From: Variovorax sp. 54
GTDB lineage: Bacteria > Pseudomonadota > Gammaproteobacteria > Burkholderiales > Burkholderiaceae_C
Reading direction: 5' to 3'
NCBI RefSeq assembly: GCF_002754375.1
Contig: NZ_PEFF01000001.1
Location: 2,624,501-2,688,500, forward strand
DNA: 64,000 nt
Of this stretch, positions 16,038 to 27,672 are shown piece by piece. The notes under the pieces are model-generated. The model did not search any database. It saw only the letters and a list, made by a program, of their open reading frames with translations, and was not told the origin of the DNA. The translations under genes were made by a program, and so were the position numbers. The stretch's first letter is position 1; each line of letters begins with the position of its first letter.

Positions 16038-16961
16038 ATGGCCGCTGCCCTGATCCGCCGCGCACTGGCTGCGATCTTCATCGCAGCCCTCGCATGGGCC
16101 GGCCTGCCCGCGCTGGCGCAATCCCTGCTTCCCATCCCCGCGCTCACCGCGCGCGTGATCGACCAGACCGCCACGCTCGACGCCGCGCAGCGCTCGGGCC
16201 TCGAAACCAAGCTCGCGGCCTTCGAGCAGCGCAAGGGCTCGCAGATCGTGGTGCTGATGGTGCCGACCACGGCGCCCGAAGACATCGCGAGCTACGCGCA
16301 GCGCGTCGGCGACGCCTGGAAGATCGGCCGCAAGGGCGTGGGCGACGGCCTCCTCGTGATCGTCGCCAAGGACGATCGCAAGATGCGCATCGCCACGGCC
16401 AAGACGCTCGAAGGCGCGGTGCCCGACCTCGCGGCGGTGCGCATCATCGACGAAGAGATGAAGCCGCGCTTTCGCAACAACGACTTCGCGGGCGGCCTCA
16501 ACGCAGCGGTCGACCGGCTCATCGGACTGGTCGACGGCGAGCCGCTGCCAGAGCCCTCGCGCGGCAATAGCGGAGGCAGCAGCAACGACGGCTTCGACTG
16601 GGAGAACCTCGCGATCTTCCTGTTCGTCGGCGTCTTCGTCGGCGCGCCGATCGCGCGCGCCATCCTGGGCAAGACCATGGGCTCGGTCGCCATGGGCGGC
16701 GGCATCGGCGTGGTCGCGTTCTTCCTCACGACCAGCACCGTGATCGCGGTGATCGCCGGGATGATCGCGCTCATGGTCTCGCTGTTCTCGGGCCTCGCAG
16801 GCTTCGGTCCCGGCCGCGGCGGCCGAGGAGGCGGCGGTGGCGGCTGGAGCAGCGGAGGTGGTGGCGGTGGCTGGGGCGGTGGCGGCGGGGGTGGTGGCGG
16901 CGGATTCAGTTCCGGCGGCGGTGGCAATTTCGGCGGCGGCGGCGCCTCGGGAGACTGGTGA
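16038..16961 (+). CDS. TPM-domain membrane protein with Gly-rich tail (YgcG-like)
   Basis: A 307-aa protein: signal peptide (cleavage near ALAQS), TPM domain (about 35-160, with VIDQTATLDAAQRSGLETKL and KGSQIVVLMV), a hydrophobic region (about 190-250) and a Gly/Ser/Trp-rich low-complexity tail of about 55 residues. Such proteins form a pair with LemA in many proteobacteria; a role in photosystem repair is known only for plant TPM homologues. The stop overlaps the next gene. Confidence 0.9.
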   Translation: MAAALIRRALAAIFIAALAWAGLPALAQSLLPIPALTARVIDQTATLDAAQRSGLETKLAAFEQRKGSQIVVLMVPTTAPEDIASYAQRVGDAWKIGRKGVGDGLLVIVAKDDRKMRIATAKTLEGAVPDLAAVRIIDEEMKPRFRNNDFAGGLNAAVDRLIGLVDGEPLPEPSRGNSGGSSNDGFDWENLAIFLFVGVFVGAPIARAILGKTMGSVAMGGGIGVVAFFLTTSTVIAVIAGMIALMVSLFSGLAGFGPGRGGRGGGGGGWSSGGGGGGWGGGGGGGGGGFSSGGGGNFGGGGASGDW

Positions 16962-17497
16962 AAAACATGGCAACTGCAGACCCCACGCTCTTCTCGAAGC
17001 TGGGCCGCATCTGGCGGCATCGCTGGACCGACGAAGCCGCGGTGCGCCGCGTGCTGCCGGCCGATGCACTGGAGCGCCTGGCCGGCCGCGTGGCCGCGAG
17101 CGAGCGGCGCCACAGCGGTGAGGTCCGCATCTGCGTCGAGGCCGGCCTGCCGATGTCGTATCTGTGGCGCCACGCATCGCCCCGGGAGCGCGCTGTCACG
17201 CTGTTCGGCAAGCTGCGCGTGTGGGACACCGCGCACAACAACGGCGTGCTGATCTACCTGCTGCTGGCCGAGCACGCCATCGAGATCGTGGCCGACCGCG
17301 GCATCGACGCCCACGTGGGCAGCGCCGAATGGGCCGCGATGACGCAGCGCATGGGCACGGCTTTTCGCGAAGGCCGCTTCGAAGACGGCATCACGCTGGC
17401 GCTGGAAGAGGTGTCGGCGCTGCTGATGGCCCACTTCCCGCTGGCCGACAACCAGCCCGACACCAACGAGCTGCCCGACGCGCCCGTGGTGCTCTGA
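16958..17497 (+). CDS. TPM-domain protein, second copy
   Basis: A 179-aa protein with a TPM domain in its second half (SGEVRICVEAGLP; VLIYLLLAEHAIEIVADRGI) and no signal peptide or glycine tail. GTG 16958 overlaps the previous stop as GTGA; an ATG 9 bases later is a possible alternative. Third gene of the lemA operon. Function unknown. Confidence 0.87.
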   Translation: MKNMATADPTLFSKLGRIWRHRWTDEAAVRRVLPADALERLAGRVAASERRHSGEVRICVEAGLPMSYLWRHASPRERAVTLFGKLRVWDTAHNNGVLIYLLLAEHAIEIVADRGIDAHVGSAEWAAMTQRMGTAFREGRFEDGITLALEEVSALLMAHFPLADNQPDTNELPDAPVVL

Positions 17498-17558
17498 GGC
17501 CCGGCGCCCTGCGCGCCCGTACCTTGCAATTCGCGCACACGGCCCCTATTTTTCGGGC

Positions 17559-18008
17559 ATGACCGAATCCGAATCGCTGCACATCGTCTGCCCGCACTGC
17601 CACACGACCAACCGGGTGCGCACGGCGCAACTGGGCAGCGCGCCCGACTGCGGCAGCTGCCAACGCCCGCTGTTCACCGGCCACTCGACCGCGCTGCCCG
17701 ACGTGGCCACCTTCGATCGCCACATCGCGCGCAACGAGATTCCGGTGCTGGTCGATTTCTGGGCGCCCTGGTGCGGCCCGTGCCGCCAGATGGCGCCGGC
17801 CTACGAGCAGGCGGCGGCCCAACTCGAACCGCAGGTGCGGCTGGCCAAGGTCGACACCGAGGCGGTGCAGGCGCTGGGCGCGCGCTTCAACATCCGCAGC
17901 ATTCCGACGCTGGCGCTGTTCAAGGGCGGCCGCGAGGTCGCGCGGCAGGCCGGCGCGATGGGCGCGGCCGACATCGTGCGCTGGGTCAAGGCCAACGGCG
18001 CGGGCTGA
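17559..18008 (+). CDS. trxC: Thioredoxin 2 (zinc-binding thioredoxin TrxC)
   Basis: A 149-aa cytosolic thioredoxin with an N-terminal zinc module (CPHC at 11-14, CGSC at 31-34) and the redox site WCGPC (Cys72, Cys75); the cis-proline loop is IRSIPTLALF. It reduces protein disulfides and is induced in oxidative stress in other bacteria. Length and both motifs match TrxC fully. Confidence 0.95.
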   Translation: MTESESLHIVCPHCHTTNRVRTAQLGSAPDCGSCQRPLFTGHSTALPDVATFDRHIARNEIPVLVDFWAPWCGPCRQMAPAYEQAAAQLEPQVRLAKVDTEAVQALGARFNIRSIPTLALFKGGREVARQAGAMGAADIVRWVKANGAG

Positions 18009-18026
18009 TCCAACAACCGGCGGCGC

Positions 18027-18551
18027 TCACTTGCGCGGCGGCATCTTCGCCATCGCGTCGAGCATGTTCATCTTCATGCCGTTGCCCATGACCATGTCGC
18101 CCGGCTTCTGGCCGGGCTTGCAGGGACCGATCCACTTGGCGTCAATGACGCTCGTGCCTTCGGTGCGGCCCATCAGCGGCGGGCTGTAGGTCGACTTGCT
18201 TTCGACGCGGTAGGCGCTGCTGAAGTCGCCACTCATCACGGCGCGCGAGGTCGCTGTAGTGGGGCCGATCTTGCAGACCGAGTCGATGACCAGCTTCACG
18301 CCTTCGAGGCGCAGGTCCTGCTTGGAACACATGTCCTTGCCCATGCCCTGGCCCATCTCGCGCATCGCCTTGTCGGTCGCGGCGTCGATGCATTGCTGGA
18401 TCGTCTGGCCCGGCGTCTTAGCCGCGGCCGCACCGCCCTCGCCGGTCTGGATTTCCCACAGGCCCGCCTTGCGCGCGGGGTAGTCGATGGCGAACGCGGG
18501 GCCGGCCAGGAGGCAGGCGGCAGCGGCGAGAGAGAGCAAGCGGAAGGTCAT
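18027..18551 (-). CDS. DUF3617 periplasmic protein
   Basis: A 174-aa exported protein. The signal peptide ends near GPAFA; the mature part starts YPARKAGLWEIQT, which is the hallmark of DUF3617. Four to five cysteines (CIDAATDKAM, CSKQDLRL, VCKIG, GPCKPGQ) may form disulfides. Met-rich C-terminus (MVMGNGMKMNMLDAMAKM). Role unknown. ATG 18551 is preferred to the ATG at 18572 because the signal peptide starts there. Confidence 0.85.
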   Translation of the reverse strand: MTFRLLSLAAAACLLAGPAFAIDYPARKAGLWEIQTGEGGAAAAKTPGQTIQQCIDAATDKAMREMGQGMGKDMCSKQDLRLEGVKLVIDSVCKIGPTTATSRAVMSGDFSSAYRVESKSTYSPPLMGRTEGTSVIDAKWIGPCKPGQKPGDMVMGNGMKMNMLDAMAKMPPRK

Positions 18552-18620
18552 GGCGGGCTCGGTGGACAGCAATGCCGCTTTGTACCGTCGGCGCCTGCGC
18601 GGCGGAATACCGCGATCGGT

Positions 18621-19325
18621 CTACGCCGGGCGCGCAGTACCCGGCACGAGCGTCGCCGATGGGCGCTCGCGCAACGCGAAGCCCATCGCCAGGCCCAGCC
18701 CAAGGCCGCCGAGCACATCGATCAGCACATGCTGGCGCACGGCCATCGTCGAGTACACGATGGCCACGGCCCAGACGACATTGAGCAGCCGCAGCCAGCC
18801 CGGCGTGCCGGCTTCGCGCAGCTGCCGCGCCAGCACGAGGCAGGCGAACACCGAGAACGACACATGCAATGACGGAAAGGCGTTGCCCGCCGCATCGAAG
18901 GTCTTGAGGAAGTGCAGCGACGAGCCCGGCGCGGCGTCGATCGCGAAGTTCGGGATCGCCGTGGGCATCCACCAGAACACGGCCAGCGCGATCGCGGTCA
19001 TCACGGCGCAGCCGATCGCGATGGTGTTGAGCTCGCGCCGGTCCTTGGCCAGCAGCACCGGCAGCGCGATGTAGGCCCACAGCGTGAGGTACACCGGCAG
19101 CATCGCCGGCCAGAACGCGATCAGCCGGTCGATGTCCGTGAGCGGCAGCACCCACGCCGGCCCGGCGTGGTGCATGACCCAGAAGTACAACGGAAAGAAG
19201 CCCAGCGTGGCGACGGTGTTGCCGGCCAGCTTGAGTAGCCACAGCGTCCGGCAGCGCTGCCAGAGGGCGCGCGGCCATGAAGGCTGCGGCGAAGGGGCGT
19301 CGAAAGAAGGGGAAGAGTGCGTCAT
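18621..19325 (-). CDS. PAP2-superfamily membrane phosphatase
   Basis: A 234-aa integral membrane protein with about five to six transmembrane helices. PAP2 motifs are NAFPSLHVSFS (in place of PSGH) and STMAVRQHVLIDVLGG with the catalytic His and Asp. The PSLH variant is common in the inositol-phosphotransferase-like (AUR1) subgroup. It may hydrolyse or transfer phosphate from lipid phosphates in the periplasmic leaflet. ATG 19325 chosen; ATG 19343 adds six residues only. Confidence 0.85.
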   Translation of the reverse strand: MTHSSPSFDAPSPQPSWPRALWQRCRTLWLLKLAGNTVATLGFFPLYFWVMHHAGPAWVLPLTDIDRLIAFWPAMLPVYLTLWAYIALPVLLAKDRRELNTIAIGCAVMTAIALAVFWWMPTAIPNFAIDAAPGSSLHFLKTFDAAGNAFPSLHVSFSVFACLVLARQLREAGTPGWLRLLNVVWAVAIVYSTMAVRQHVLIDVLGGLGLGLAMGFALRERPSATLVPGTARPA

Positions 19326-19380
19326 GGTGGCCACTGGTGCCACGCCCTGCCCCGCATGGATCAGCGGGGCCTGTGCGCAG

Positions 19381-20547
19381 CTACCAGGGCGTCCACTTTA
19401 ATTCGCTGGCGGCCGATGCCACCGTGCGTTCGATGAAGCGCACGCCGCGCGCACCATCTTCCACGCGCGGATAGTCCGCCGCGAGCGGATCGGCCACCTG
19501 CCCTGCGAGCCGCGCGCGGATGTCCGCCGCCACGCCCGCATAGACATTCGCAAACGCCTCGATGAAGCCTTCGGGATGGCCGGCAGGCAGGCGGCTCGCG
19601 CGCCGCGCCGACTCGCACAGCCAGGGCGCGCCGCGCGTGAGCACGCGCCGGGGTCCGTCGTGCGGCAGGTGCACGAGCTGGCTCGGCTGCTCCTGGCGCC
19701 ATTCGAGCGTGCCCAGCGTGCCGGAGACGCGCAGGCGCAGGTCGTTCTCCAGCCCGGTGTTGATCTGCGAGGCCACCAGCACGCCGCGCGCGCCGCCCTG
19801 GAAGCGCAGCAGCAGGCTGCCGTCGTCGTCGAGCATGCGGCCCGGCACCAGCGCGCCGAGGTCAGCGCAGAGGCTTTCGATCTCCAGGCCGGTGACGGTG
19901 GCGACGAGGTTCTCGGCATGCGAGCCGATGTCGCCGATGGCACCGGCCGCGCCGCTGCGTGCGGGGTCGGTGCGCCAGTCGGCCTGCTTGTTGCCGCCCG
20001 AGGCTTCCACGTGGCTGGCGAGCCAGCCCTGGTTGTATTCGACGACGACCTTGCGGACCTCGCCGATCTCGCCCGAGCGCACCATCTCGCGCGCTTGCCG
20101 CACCATCGGGTAGCCGGTGTAGTTGTAGGTCACGCCGAACACCGTGCCCTGTTTTGCCACGGTGGCGACCAGCGCGTCGGCCTGGTCGCGCGTGTGCACC
20201 AGCGGCTTGTCGCACACCACGTGAAAGCCGGCTTCCGCGAAAGCCTGTGCCACGGGGTAGTGCACATGGTTGGGCGTGACGATCGAGACGAAGTCGATGC
20301 GCTCATCGGCCGGGCGCTTCAGCTCGTCGGCCAGCAGCGCCTGCCAGTCGCCGTGGTTGCGGTCGTCGGCCAGGCCGAGGTCGCGGCCCGAAGCGCGCGC
20401 CTTGTCCGGGCTCGACGACAGCGCGCCGGCGACCAGCGCGATCTGGCCGTCGAGCGCCATCGCCTTGCGGTGCACGGCGCCGATGAAGGCGTCGCGACCG
20501 CCGCCGACCATGGCGCAGCGCAGGGGGCGAAGAGGGGTGTCGGTCAT
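19381..20547 (-). CDS. Gfo/Idh/MocA family oxidoreductase
   Basis: A 388-aa NAD(P)-dependent sugar or polyol dehydrogenase. The Rossmann site is [16 protein letters not shown], the conserved EKP-type motif appears as CDKPLVHT, and the C-terminal domain has the [12 protein letters not shown] segment with the catalytic His. ATG 20547 is used; the preceding TTG would add one residue. It lies downstream of a sugar ABC importer in the same direction, so it probably acts on the imported sugar or its derivative, which cannot be named. Confidence 0.9.
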   Translation of the reverse strand: MTDTPLRPLRCAMVGGGRDAFIGAVHRKAMALDGQIALVAGALSSSPDKARASGRDLGLADDRNHGDWQALLADELKRPADERIDFVSIVTPNHVHYPVAQAFAEAGFHVVCDKPLVHTRDQADALVATVAKQGTVFGVTYNYTGYPMVRQAREMVRSGEIGEVRKVVVEYNQGWLASHVEASGGNKQADWRTDPARSGAAGAIGDIGSHAENLVATVTGLEIESLCADLGALVPGRMLDDDGSLLLRFQGGARGVLVASQINTGLENDLRLRVSGTLGTLEWRQEQPSQLVHLPHDGPRRVLTRGAPWLCESARRASRLPAGHPEGFIEAFANVYAGVAADIRARLAGQVADPLAADYPRVEDGARGVRFIERTVASAASELKWTPW

Positions 20548-20576
20548 CAATCGTCTCGGTGTTCCTGGGAACTGTC

Positions 20577-20686
20577 CCCTCTCCCCTCGGGGAGAGGGCT
20601 AGGGTGAGGGTGGCGGCGTTTGCACGCGCACCGTTTTCGCCATCGCCGTCGGCCCTCACCCCCGCCCTCTCCCCGAGGGGAGAGGG
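20577..20686. repeat. Pair of inverted 34-nt REP-like elements
   Basis: Arm one 20577-20610 and arm two 20653-20686 are inverted copies matching at 32 of 34 positions, with a 42-bp spacer. Each arm carries its own palindrome (CCCTCTCC...GGAGAGGG). It lies between the Gfo/Idh and binding-protein genes and looks like a repetitive intergenic element; it could attenuate or stabilise the operon transcript. Confidence 0.8.
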
Positions 20687-20716
20687 AGCAAGGCAGGGCC
20701 GCCGTCCTTCAGAACA

Positions 20717-21682
20717 TCAGAACGGCGAGTTGGGGTGGTAGAAGTCTTTCGCGTTTTCCTTGGTGATCAGCACCGACGGAATGATCGTCGTCGCCGGCAG
20801 CTTCTCGCCCTTCAGCCGCGCCTCGGCCGTGAGCTTGATCGCGTCGTAGATGAACTTGGGCGAGTAGCTCACGTCGGCGCCGATGCGCTTGTCCTTGCCG
20901 TCCATGATGGTCTTGACCATGTCCTTGGCACCCGCGCCGCCGAACACGATCTTGATGTCATCGCGCTTGGCCTGTGCAATGGCCTTGAGCACGCCCACGG
21001 CCATGTCGTCGTCGGCGGCCCAGATGGCGTCGATCTGCTTGAAGCGCGTCAGGTAGTCCTGCGTGACCTTGAAGGCGTCGTCGCGGTTCCAGTTGGCGTA
21101 CTTGGCATCGAGCAGCTTGATGTCGGGGCTGCCCTTGAGCACCGCGTTGAAGGCGTCCATGCGTTCGTTGTCGAGCGTGGTCGCGATGCCGCGCAGAGCC
21201 ACCACATTGCCCTTGCCGCCGAGCTGCTTCACGATGTACTCGGCGGGGATCTTGCCGAAGGCGGTGTTGTCGCCGGCCACATACGCGTCTTGCGCGCTGG
21301 TGTCGGTGAGGCCGCGGTCGACCACGGTGACATACGCGCCCTTGGCCTTGACCTGCGCGACCGGCTTGGTCAGTGCGGCCGATTCAAAGGGGAACACGAC
21401 GAGCGCGTTGATCTTGGTGACCGTCGACAAATCTTGCAGCTGGTTGGCCTGCTCGGGCGCATTGGCTGCGGTCTTGATCGTGATCTTCAGGTCCTTGTGT
21501 TCTTTCTCGAGGTCCTTCTTCGCCTGGTTGGCCCAGTAGTTGATGCCGCCCATGAAGCTGTGCGTGGCCGCGGGAATCGACACGCCGAGGTTGACCCTTT
21601 CCGCGGCAAGCGCGGGCAGGCTGGCGGCGAACGCTGCGGTGGCAACCGCCGTGAGCGCGAGGCGTCGGGTGAAAGTCGTCAT
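20717..21682 (-). CDS. Sugar ABC transporter periplasmic binding protein (ribose-type)
   Basis: A 321-aa exported protein; the signal peptide ends at ALAAE. The mature part has the periplasmic-binding-protein type 1 fold with [29 protein letters not shown] and the hinge-region [13 protein letters not shown]. It delivers a sugar or polyol to the adjacent permease. ATG 21682 opens the signal peptide and is preceded by GGAGA; the frame extends to 21754 but the extra residues are not signal-like. Confidence 0.92.
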   Translation of the reverse strand: MTTFTRRLALTAVATAAFAASLPALAAERVNLGVSIPAATHSFMGGINYWANQAKKDLEKEHKDLKITIKTAANAPEQANQLQDLSTVTKINALVVFPFESAALTKPVAQVKAKGAYVTVVDRGLTDTSAQDAYVAGDNTAFGKIPAEYIVKQLGGKGNVVALRGIATTLDNERMDAFNAVLKGSPDIKLLDAKYANWNRDDAFKVTQDYLTRFKQIDAIWAADDDMAVGVLKAIAQAKRDDIKIVFGGAGAKDMVKTIMDGKDKRIGADVSYSPKFIYDAIKLTAEARLKGEKLPATTIIPSVLITKENAKDFYHPNSPF

Positions 21683-21730
21683 GCTGGATGTCTCCTCTTT
21701 GGTGGTGGAACGGAACGAACGGAAAACTTG

Positions 21731-21820
21731 CGGCCGAGCGCCGGGCCGCCCCAAGCCGGCCGCGCCTCCCCCTCGGGGGGTGGAGTTACACGAGCGCAGC
21801 GAGTGAAAAGCCGGGGGGCC
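21731..21820. repeat. Comamonadaceae-type intergenic repeat
   Basis: A G+C-rich element with CCCCCTCGGGGGG followed by GAGCGCAGCGAG and CCGGGGGGCC, between the binding-protein and permease genes. Its form is that of a repeat found between genes in this family; copy number was not counted beyond this window. Confidence 0.5.
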
Positions 21821-21821
21821 A

Positions 21822-22856
21822 TCATCTGCGTCCGCGTTGAAGGAACGCGACGACGATGATCACGAAGCCTTGGACAGCAGCGTTCAGGTACACGCTGATG
21901 ATGCTGGTGAGGTTCAGGATGTTGCTGATGACCGAGAGCAGGATCGCGCCCACCACCGTGCCGGTGATGCTGCCCGCGCCGCCCTTCAACGCGGTGCCGC
22001 CGACGATCACCGCGGCAATCGCTTCGAGCTCCCACAAGAGGCCCGTGGTCGGCGAGGCCGAGCCCAAGCGCGGCACGTACAGCAGCGTGGCAATGCCCAC
22101 GCACACGCCGAGCAGCACATAGGTGAGGATCTTCACGCGGTCGACGTCCACGGCCGCGTAGCGCGCCACCTGCTCGTTGGAGCCGATGGCCTGCACGTAG
22201 CGTCCGTAGGCCGTGCGGTTCAGGATGACGCCGCCGATGATCGCGACGATCACGAACACCCACACCGGCACCGGGATGCCCGCAAGGCTCGCGTAGTAGA
22301 CCGGCGCGTACAGGTCCGACAGCTCGTTGTCGAGCGTGAGCGCACCGCCATCGGCAAAGTACGTGAGGTACGCGCGGAAGATGCCGAGCGTGCCCAGCGT
22401 CACGATGAAGGGCTCGATGCGGCCCTTGGTGATGAGCAGGCCGTGCGCCAGACCGAACAGCGCGCCGAGCACCACGGCGAGCACCGCGCCCATCATCACC
22501 GCCATCAGCGGCGAGCCCGAGGCGGGGCCGGCCCAGTTGATGAACATGATCACGCTGCCCGCGATGAGCGCGGCCATCGAGCCCACCGAGAGGTCGATGC
22601 CGCCCGAGATGATCACGAAGCACATGCCCACCGCGATGATGCCGATGAAGGCGGTGCGCGTGAGCACGTTCATCGCGTTGTCGACGGTCGCGAAGTCGCT
22701 GTTGAGCAGCGTGCCCGCGATGCACAGCAGCACGAGGCCGATGACCGGGCCCAGGCCGTGCAGGCGCTCGGTCCAGCGCGGCTTGGCCTCGCTGCGATGC
22801 GCTGCTGCTGCAGCCGCTTCAGGCTGCGGTGGAGGTGTCTGCGGTTCCGGTGGCAT
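21822..22856 (-). CDS. Sugar ABC transporter permease (RbsC family)
   Basis: A 344-aa inner-membrane permease with about eight to ten helices. Signature segments are [15 protein letters not shown], the family EAA-like loop [18 protein letters not shown] and [11 protein letters not shown]. An Ala/Pro/Gln-rich cytoplasmic N-terminus of about 30 residues precedes the first helix. The start lies 38 bp inside the ATPase gene. The 139-bp gap to the binding-protein gene holds an intergenic repeat. Confidence 0.92.
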   Translation of the reverse strand: MPPEPQTPPPQPEAAAAAAHRSEAKPRWTERLHGLGPVIGLVLLCIAGTLLNSDFATVDNAMNVLTRTAFIGIIAVGMCFVIISGGIDLSVGSMAALIAGSVIMFINWAGPASGSPLMAVMMGAVLAVVLGALFGLAHGLLITKGRIEPFIVTLGTLGIFRAYLTYFADGGALTLDNELSDLYAPVYYASLAGIPVPVWVFVIVAIIGGVILNRTAYGRYVQAIGSNEQVARYAAVDVDRVKILTYVLLGVCVGIATLLYVPRLGSASPTTGLLWELEAIAAVIVGGTALKGGAGSITGTVVGAILLSVISNILNLTSIISVYLNAAVQGFVIIVVAFLQRGRR

Positions 22857-24357
22857 GAGCGATGAGCTCCTCTTCAGTCAGGTGGGTCGCGTCCAGCGTG
22901 GCAACGAGCCGGCCCGCGCGCATCACCGCGACGCGGTGGCACAGGCCGATCAGTTCCATCAGCTCGGACGAGACGACGATCACCGCGAGGCCTTCGCGGG
23001 CGAGTCGCTGGATCAGGAAATAGATGTCGCGCTTGGCGCCCACGTCGACACCGCGCGTGGGCTCATCGAGCACCACCACCTTGGGCTGCGGCTGCAGCAC
23101 CTTGGCGAGCGCGAGCTTCTGCTGGTTGCCGCCCGACAGCGACGAGGCGCGCACGTCGAGCGAGCCGGTGCGGATGCCGTAGTCCTTTACCGCCTCGCCG
23201 AGCGCGATGCGTTCCGCGTCGGGCTTCAGCCAGGGCTGCGCGTAGCGCTCGAGCGCCATCAGCGTGAGGTTCTGGCGCAGGCCGAAGTGCACGTGCAGGC
23301 CCTTGCCCTTGCGGTCTTCGCTGAGGTAGGTGAGGCCGTGCTTGGCGGCATCGCGCGGGTTGCGCCAGCCCTTGCCGTGCGGCACGGGCTCGCCGCGCAT
23401 CTCGACCGTGCCGCTGGCGGGGCGCAGCCCGAGCAGGCCTTCGAACAGCTCGGTGCGGCCCGCGCCGACGAGGCCCGCAAAGCCGAGGATCTCGCCGGGG
23501 CGCACCTCGAAGCTCGCGTCCTGCGCCCAGCCGGGCACGCTGAAATGGCGCACGCGCAGGGCGGGCGCGTCGGCCGCCACAACGAGGTCGCGCGGCGGGT
23601 ACAGGTCGGCCAGTTCGCGGCCCACCATGAGGTTGGCCATCTGCTGGCGCGAGACCTCGGGCGTGGGCGCGCGCGCCACGAAGCGGCCGTCGCGCATCAC
23701 GATCACTTCGTCGGTGACCTGCTCCACCTCATCGAGCTTGTGCGAGATGTAGACGATGGTCACGCCGTCAGCGCGCAGCTGCGCGATGAGCTTGAACAGG
23801 CGCTCGGTCTCGCCGGGCGTGAGCGTGGCGGTGGGCTCGTCCATGACGAGCAGGCGCGCGCGGCGGGCGATGGCTTTCGCGATCTCGACGAGCTGCTTCT
23901 CGGCGACGATGAGCCGGCGCACCTTGGTGCGCGGGTCGATGGCCAGGCCGACGGCGGCAAGCGCGGCGGCGGCGTCGCGCTCCATCGCGGCGTCGTCGAG
24001 AAGGAAGCCCTTCTTTTTCTCGTGGCCGAGGAAGATGTTCTGCGCCACGCTGAGGTCTTCGGCGAGGTTGAACTCCTGGTGGATCAGCACGATGCCCAGC
24101 GCCTCGGCATCGCGCGAACTCGTGAAGGTTTGCGGCTGGCCGTTGATGCGCAACGTACCGCTGGTCAGCGACTCGTAGCCCGACAGGATCTTCATCAGCG
24201 TGGACTTGCCCGCGCCGTTCTCGCCGAGCAGGCCGTACACGCGACCCGGCGCAAGCGCGAAGCTCACGCCGTGCAGCACCTGCACGGGGCCGAAGGCCTT
24301 CACCACGCCGTCGAACTCGACGGCCACGCTGCCTTTGTTGGTTTCCACGGCGTTCAT
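22819..24357 (-). CDS. Sugar ABC transporter ATP-binding protein (RbsA/MglA-type, two NBDs)
   Basis: A 512-aa ATPase with two nucleotide-binding domains. NBD1 has Walker [10 protein letters not shown] and Walker [13 protein letters not shown]2 has the degenerate Walker [10 protein letters not shown] and a good signature LSGGNQQK with [10 protein letters not shown]. This pattern (one active, one degenerate site) is normal for the family. ATG 24357 overlaps the regulator stop as ATGA. Confidence 0.94.
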   Translation of the reverse strand: MNAVETNKGSVAVEFDGVVKAFGPVQVLHGVSFALAPGRVYGLLGENGAGKSTLMKILSGYESLTSGTLRINGQPQTFTSSRDAEALGIVLIHQEFNLAEDLSVAQNIFLGHEKKKGFLLDDAAMERDAAAALAAVGLAIDPRTKVRRLIVAEKQLVEIAKAIARRARLLVMDEPTATLTPGETERLFKLIAQLRADGVTIVYISHKLDEVEQVTDEVIVMRDGRFVARAPTPEVSRQQMANLMVGRELADLYPPRDLVVAADAPALRVRHFSVPGWAQDASFEVRPGEILGFAGLVGAGRTELFEGLLGLRPASGTVEMRGEPVPHGKGWRNPRDAAKHGLTYLSEDRKGKGLHVHFGLRQNLTLMALERYAQPWLKPDAERIALGEAVKDYGIRTGSLDVRASSLSGGNQQKLALAKVLQPQPKVVVLDEPTRGVDVGAKRDIYFLIQRLAREGLAVIVVSSELMELIGLCHRVAVMRAGRLVATLDATHLTEEELIAHATGTADTSTAA

Positions 24358-25556
24358 GGCGCCACCCCGCGGGCCTTGAGTGTTTCCTGCATCGCCAGCA
24401 CGCCCGCACCGACGAGGCCGCCCTGCGTGCCCAGCGGCGTGTACTGAATCTCCAGGTGCCGCGTCGACAGCGCGAGCGAGCGCTGGTACACGCTCTGGCG
24501 CACCGCCGCGAGAAACAGCGGCCCGATGCGCGTGATGCCGCCGCCGATGAACACGTGCGACGGATTGAAGAAGTTGACGACCGACGCGAGCATCTGGCCG
24601 ATGAGGCTGCCCGCACGCTGGATGATGGCGTTGGCCGCCGGGTCACCGCCGCGGCTGGCCTGCCCCACATCGAAGGCGTCGATGCGCCCGCGCGTGCGCA
24701 GGCACTCGGCCAGCGTTTCGCTTTCGCCGGCTTCGGCCGCCTGCATCGCCATGCGCGTGATTGCGGGACCGGCCGCCATCGCCTCGACGCAGCCCAGGTT
24801 GCCGCAATGGCAGCGCGGGCCTTCCTGGTCGACGCAGATATGGCCCACGTCGCCCGCCGAGCCGGCCGCGCCGCGGTACACCTCGCCGTGGCAGACGATG
24901 CCGCAACCGATGCCGGTGCCGATCTTGATCACGAGGAAGTTCGAGAGCGAGCGGCGCAGCCGCCACAGCTCGCCGAGCGCCATCAGGTTGACGTCGTTGT
25001 CGACGAACACCGGCGCGGCATAGTCTTCGCGCAGGTAGTCGCGGATCGAGAAGCTGTCCCAGGCCGGCATCAGCGGCGGGTTCACGAGCTGGCCGATCTC
25101 GAAGTTGACCGGGCCGGGCACGCCGATGCCGATGCCCAGGACGTTCCTGGCGCCCTGCCCGCAACGCGCGAGCAGTTCGCGCATCAGCACGCGCACACGG
25201 GCCAGCACCACGGCGGGGCCTTCGCGCACGTCGGCGGCTTCTTCGTGCTGGGCAAGCACCGTGAGGTCGGGGCGCAGCACGGCGACGTCGAGGCTGGTGG
25301 CACCGATGTCGATGCCGACAAGCACGCCGAGTTCGCCATTGAGCTGGAGGTTTTCTGCGCGCCGACCACCCGAGGAGCGCTGCAGGCCGGCTTCGGCGAG
25401 CAGGCCCTGGTCGACCAGGCCGGCGATCAGGCCGTTGGCCTTGCTCTTGGAAAAGCCGAGCTGTTCGGCCATGGCATGGCGCGAGCCGCCGGCCGACCAG
25501 AAGGTCGATTCCAGCAACCGCATTTCGTCGGTCGTGATGCCGCTCCAGGGTGCCAC
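24354..25556 (-). CDS. ROK-family transcriptional regulator
   Basis: A 400-aa ROK repressor: N-terminal winged helix (about 8-70, HAMAEQLGFSKSKANGLIAGL), then a sugar-kinase fold (GVLVGIDIGATSLDVAV) and the zinc motif with CHCGNLGCVE. The sugar it senses presumably matches the transporter, since it heads the operon as first gene. GTG 25556 is preceded by GGAG at 9 bases; no other start fits. Catalytic kinase activity is doubtful as the helix-turn-helix domain is present. Confidence 0.9.
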   Translation of the reverse strand: MAPWSGITTDEMRLLESTFWSAGGSRHAMAEQLGFSKSKANGLIAGLVDQGLLAEAGLQRSSGGRRAENLQLNGELGVLVGIDIGATSLDVAVLRPDLTVLAQHEEAADVREGPAVVLARVRVLMRELLARCGQGARNVLGIGIGVPGPVNFEIGQLVNPPLMPAWDSFSIRDYLREDYAAPVFVDNDVNLMALGELWRLRRSLSNFLVIKIGTGIGCGIVCHGEVYRGAAGSAGDVGHICVDQEGPRCHCGNLGCVEAMAAGPAITRMAMQAAEAGESETLAECLRTRGRIDAFDVGQASRGGDPAANAIIQRAGSLIGQMLASVVNFFNPSHVFIGGGITRIGPLFLAAVRQSVYQRSLALSTRHLEIQYTPLGTQGGLVGAGVLAMQETLKARGVAP

Positions 25557-25714
25557 GCGTTTGTCTCCGCTCTTTTTTTGGAAAGGCGCCGGTCGAGCGA
25601 TCAGGTGATCGGCCGCCGGGCGAAGGCGAATACTAGGAGGGCATCTTCAGCCTAGCAAGGCTGAACTTCGACCTATTTCAAATCAAACTCACCCACAACC
25701 TGGACAGGGCGGAC

Positions 25715-25738
25715 GAAAAAAAGCCACCCGAGGGTGGC
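25715..25738 (-). terminator. Terminator of the ATP synthase operon
   Basis: On the minus strand a hairpin GCCACC-CTCG-GGTGGC is followed by seven Ts, 38 bases past the atpC stop. Confidence 0.85.
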
Positions 25739-25775
25739 ATTCTCTTGGCTTCTGCCCGAAGGCAAAGGCTTTGAT

Positions 25776-26195
25776 TTACTTCTTCTGGCGGTACTTGCGC
25801 AGCGCAGCGATCTGCGCAGCCATCACAGCCAGTTCCGACTGCGCCATCGCGATGTCGATGTCGCTCCTTGCGTTCTTCAGCGCTTCCTCGGCGGCTTCCT
25901 TGGCCTTGTTGGCCTTCTCGTCGTCGAGGTCCTTGCCGCGGATCGCGGTGTCGGACAGCACGGTGACGGCGTCGGGCTGCACTTCGAGAATGCCACCGGC
26001 CACGAAGACGAACTCTTCGCCGCCGTCAGCCGTTTCGATGCGCACGGCGCCGGGGCGGATGCGCGTGATCAGCGGCGTGTGACGCGGATAGATGCCGAGC
26101 TCACCGGCTTCACCGGGCAGCGCGACGAACGTGGCTTCGCCCGAGAAGATCGACTCTTCCGCGCTGACCACGTCGACGTGAATGGTGTTGGCCAT
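25776..26195 (-). CDS. atpC: F1Fo ATP synthase epsilon subunit
   Basis: A 139-aa epsilon subunit: N-terminal beta-sandwich ([34 protein letters not shown]) and C-terminal two-helix hairpin. It couples rotation and can inhibit ATP hydrolysis. Last gene of the operon, 18 bp after atpD and followed by a strong terminator. Confidence 0.96.
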   Translation of the reverse strand: MANTIHVDVVSAEESIFSGEATFVALPGEAGELGIYPRHTPLITRIRPGAVRIETADGGEEFVFVAGGILEVQPDAVTVLSDTAIRGKDLDDEKANKAKEAAEEALKNARSDIDIAMAQSELAVMAAQIAALRKYRQKK

Positions 26196-26213
26196 CTGAG
26201 TTCCTATGCCGCC

Positions 26214-27647
<1,434 letters not shown>

Positions 27648-27672
27648 TTAAATCTGTTGAGGTCCGAAGGGC

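Noticed and set aside
16801..16950. Repeated GGC/GGT tract taken as a minisatellite
   Set aside because: It encodes the Gly/Ser/Trp tail usual for TPM proteins, so it is coding low complexity.
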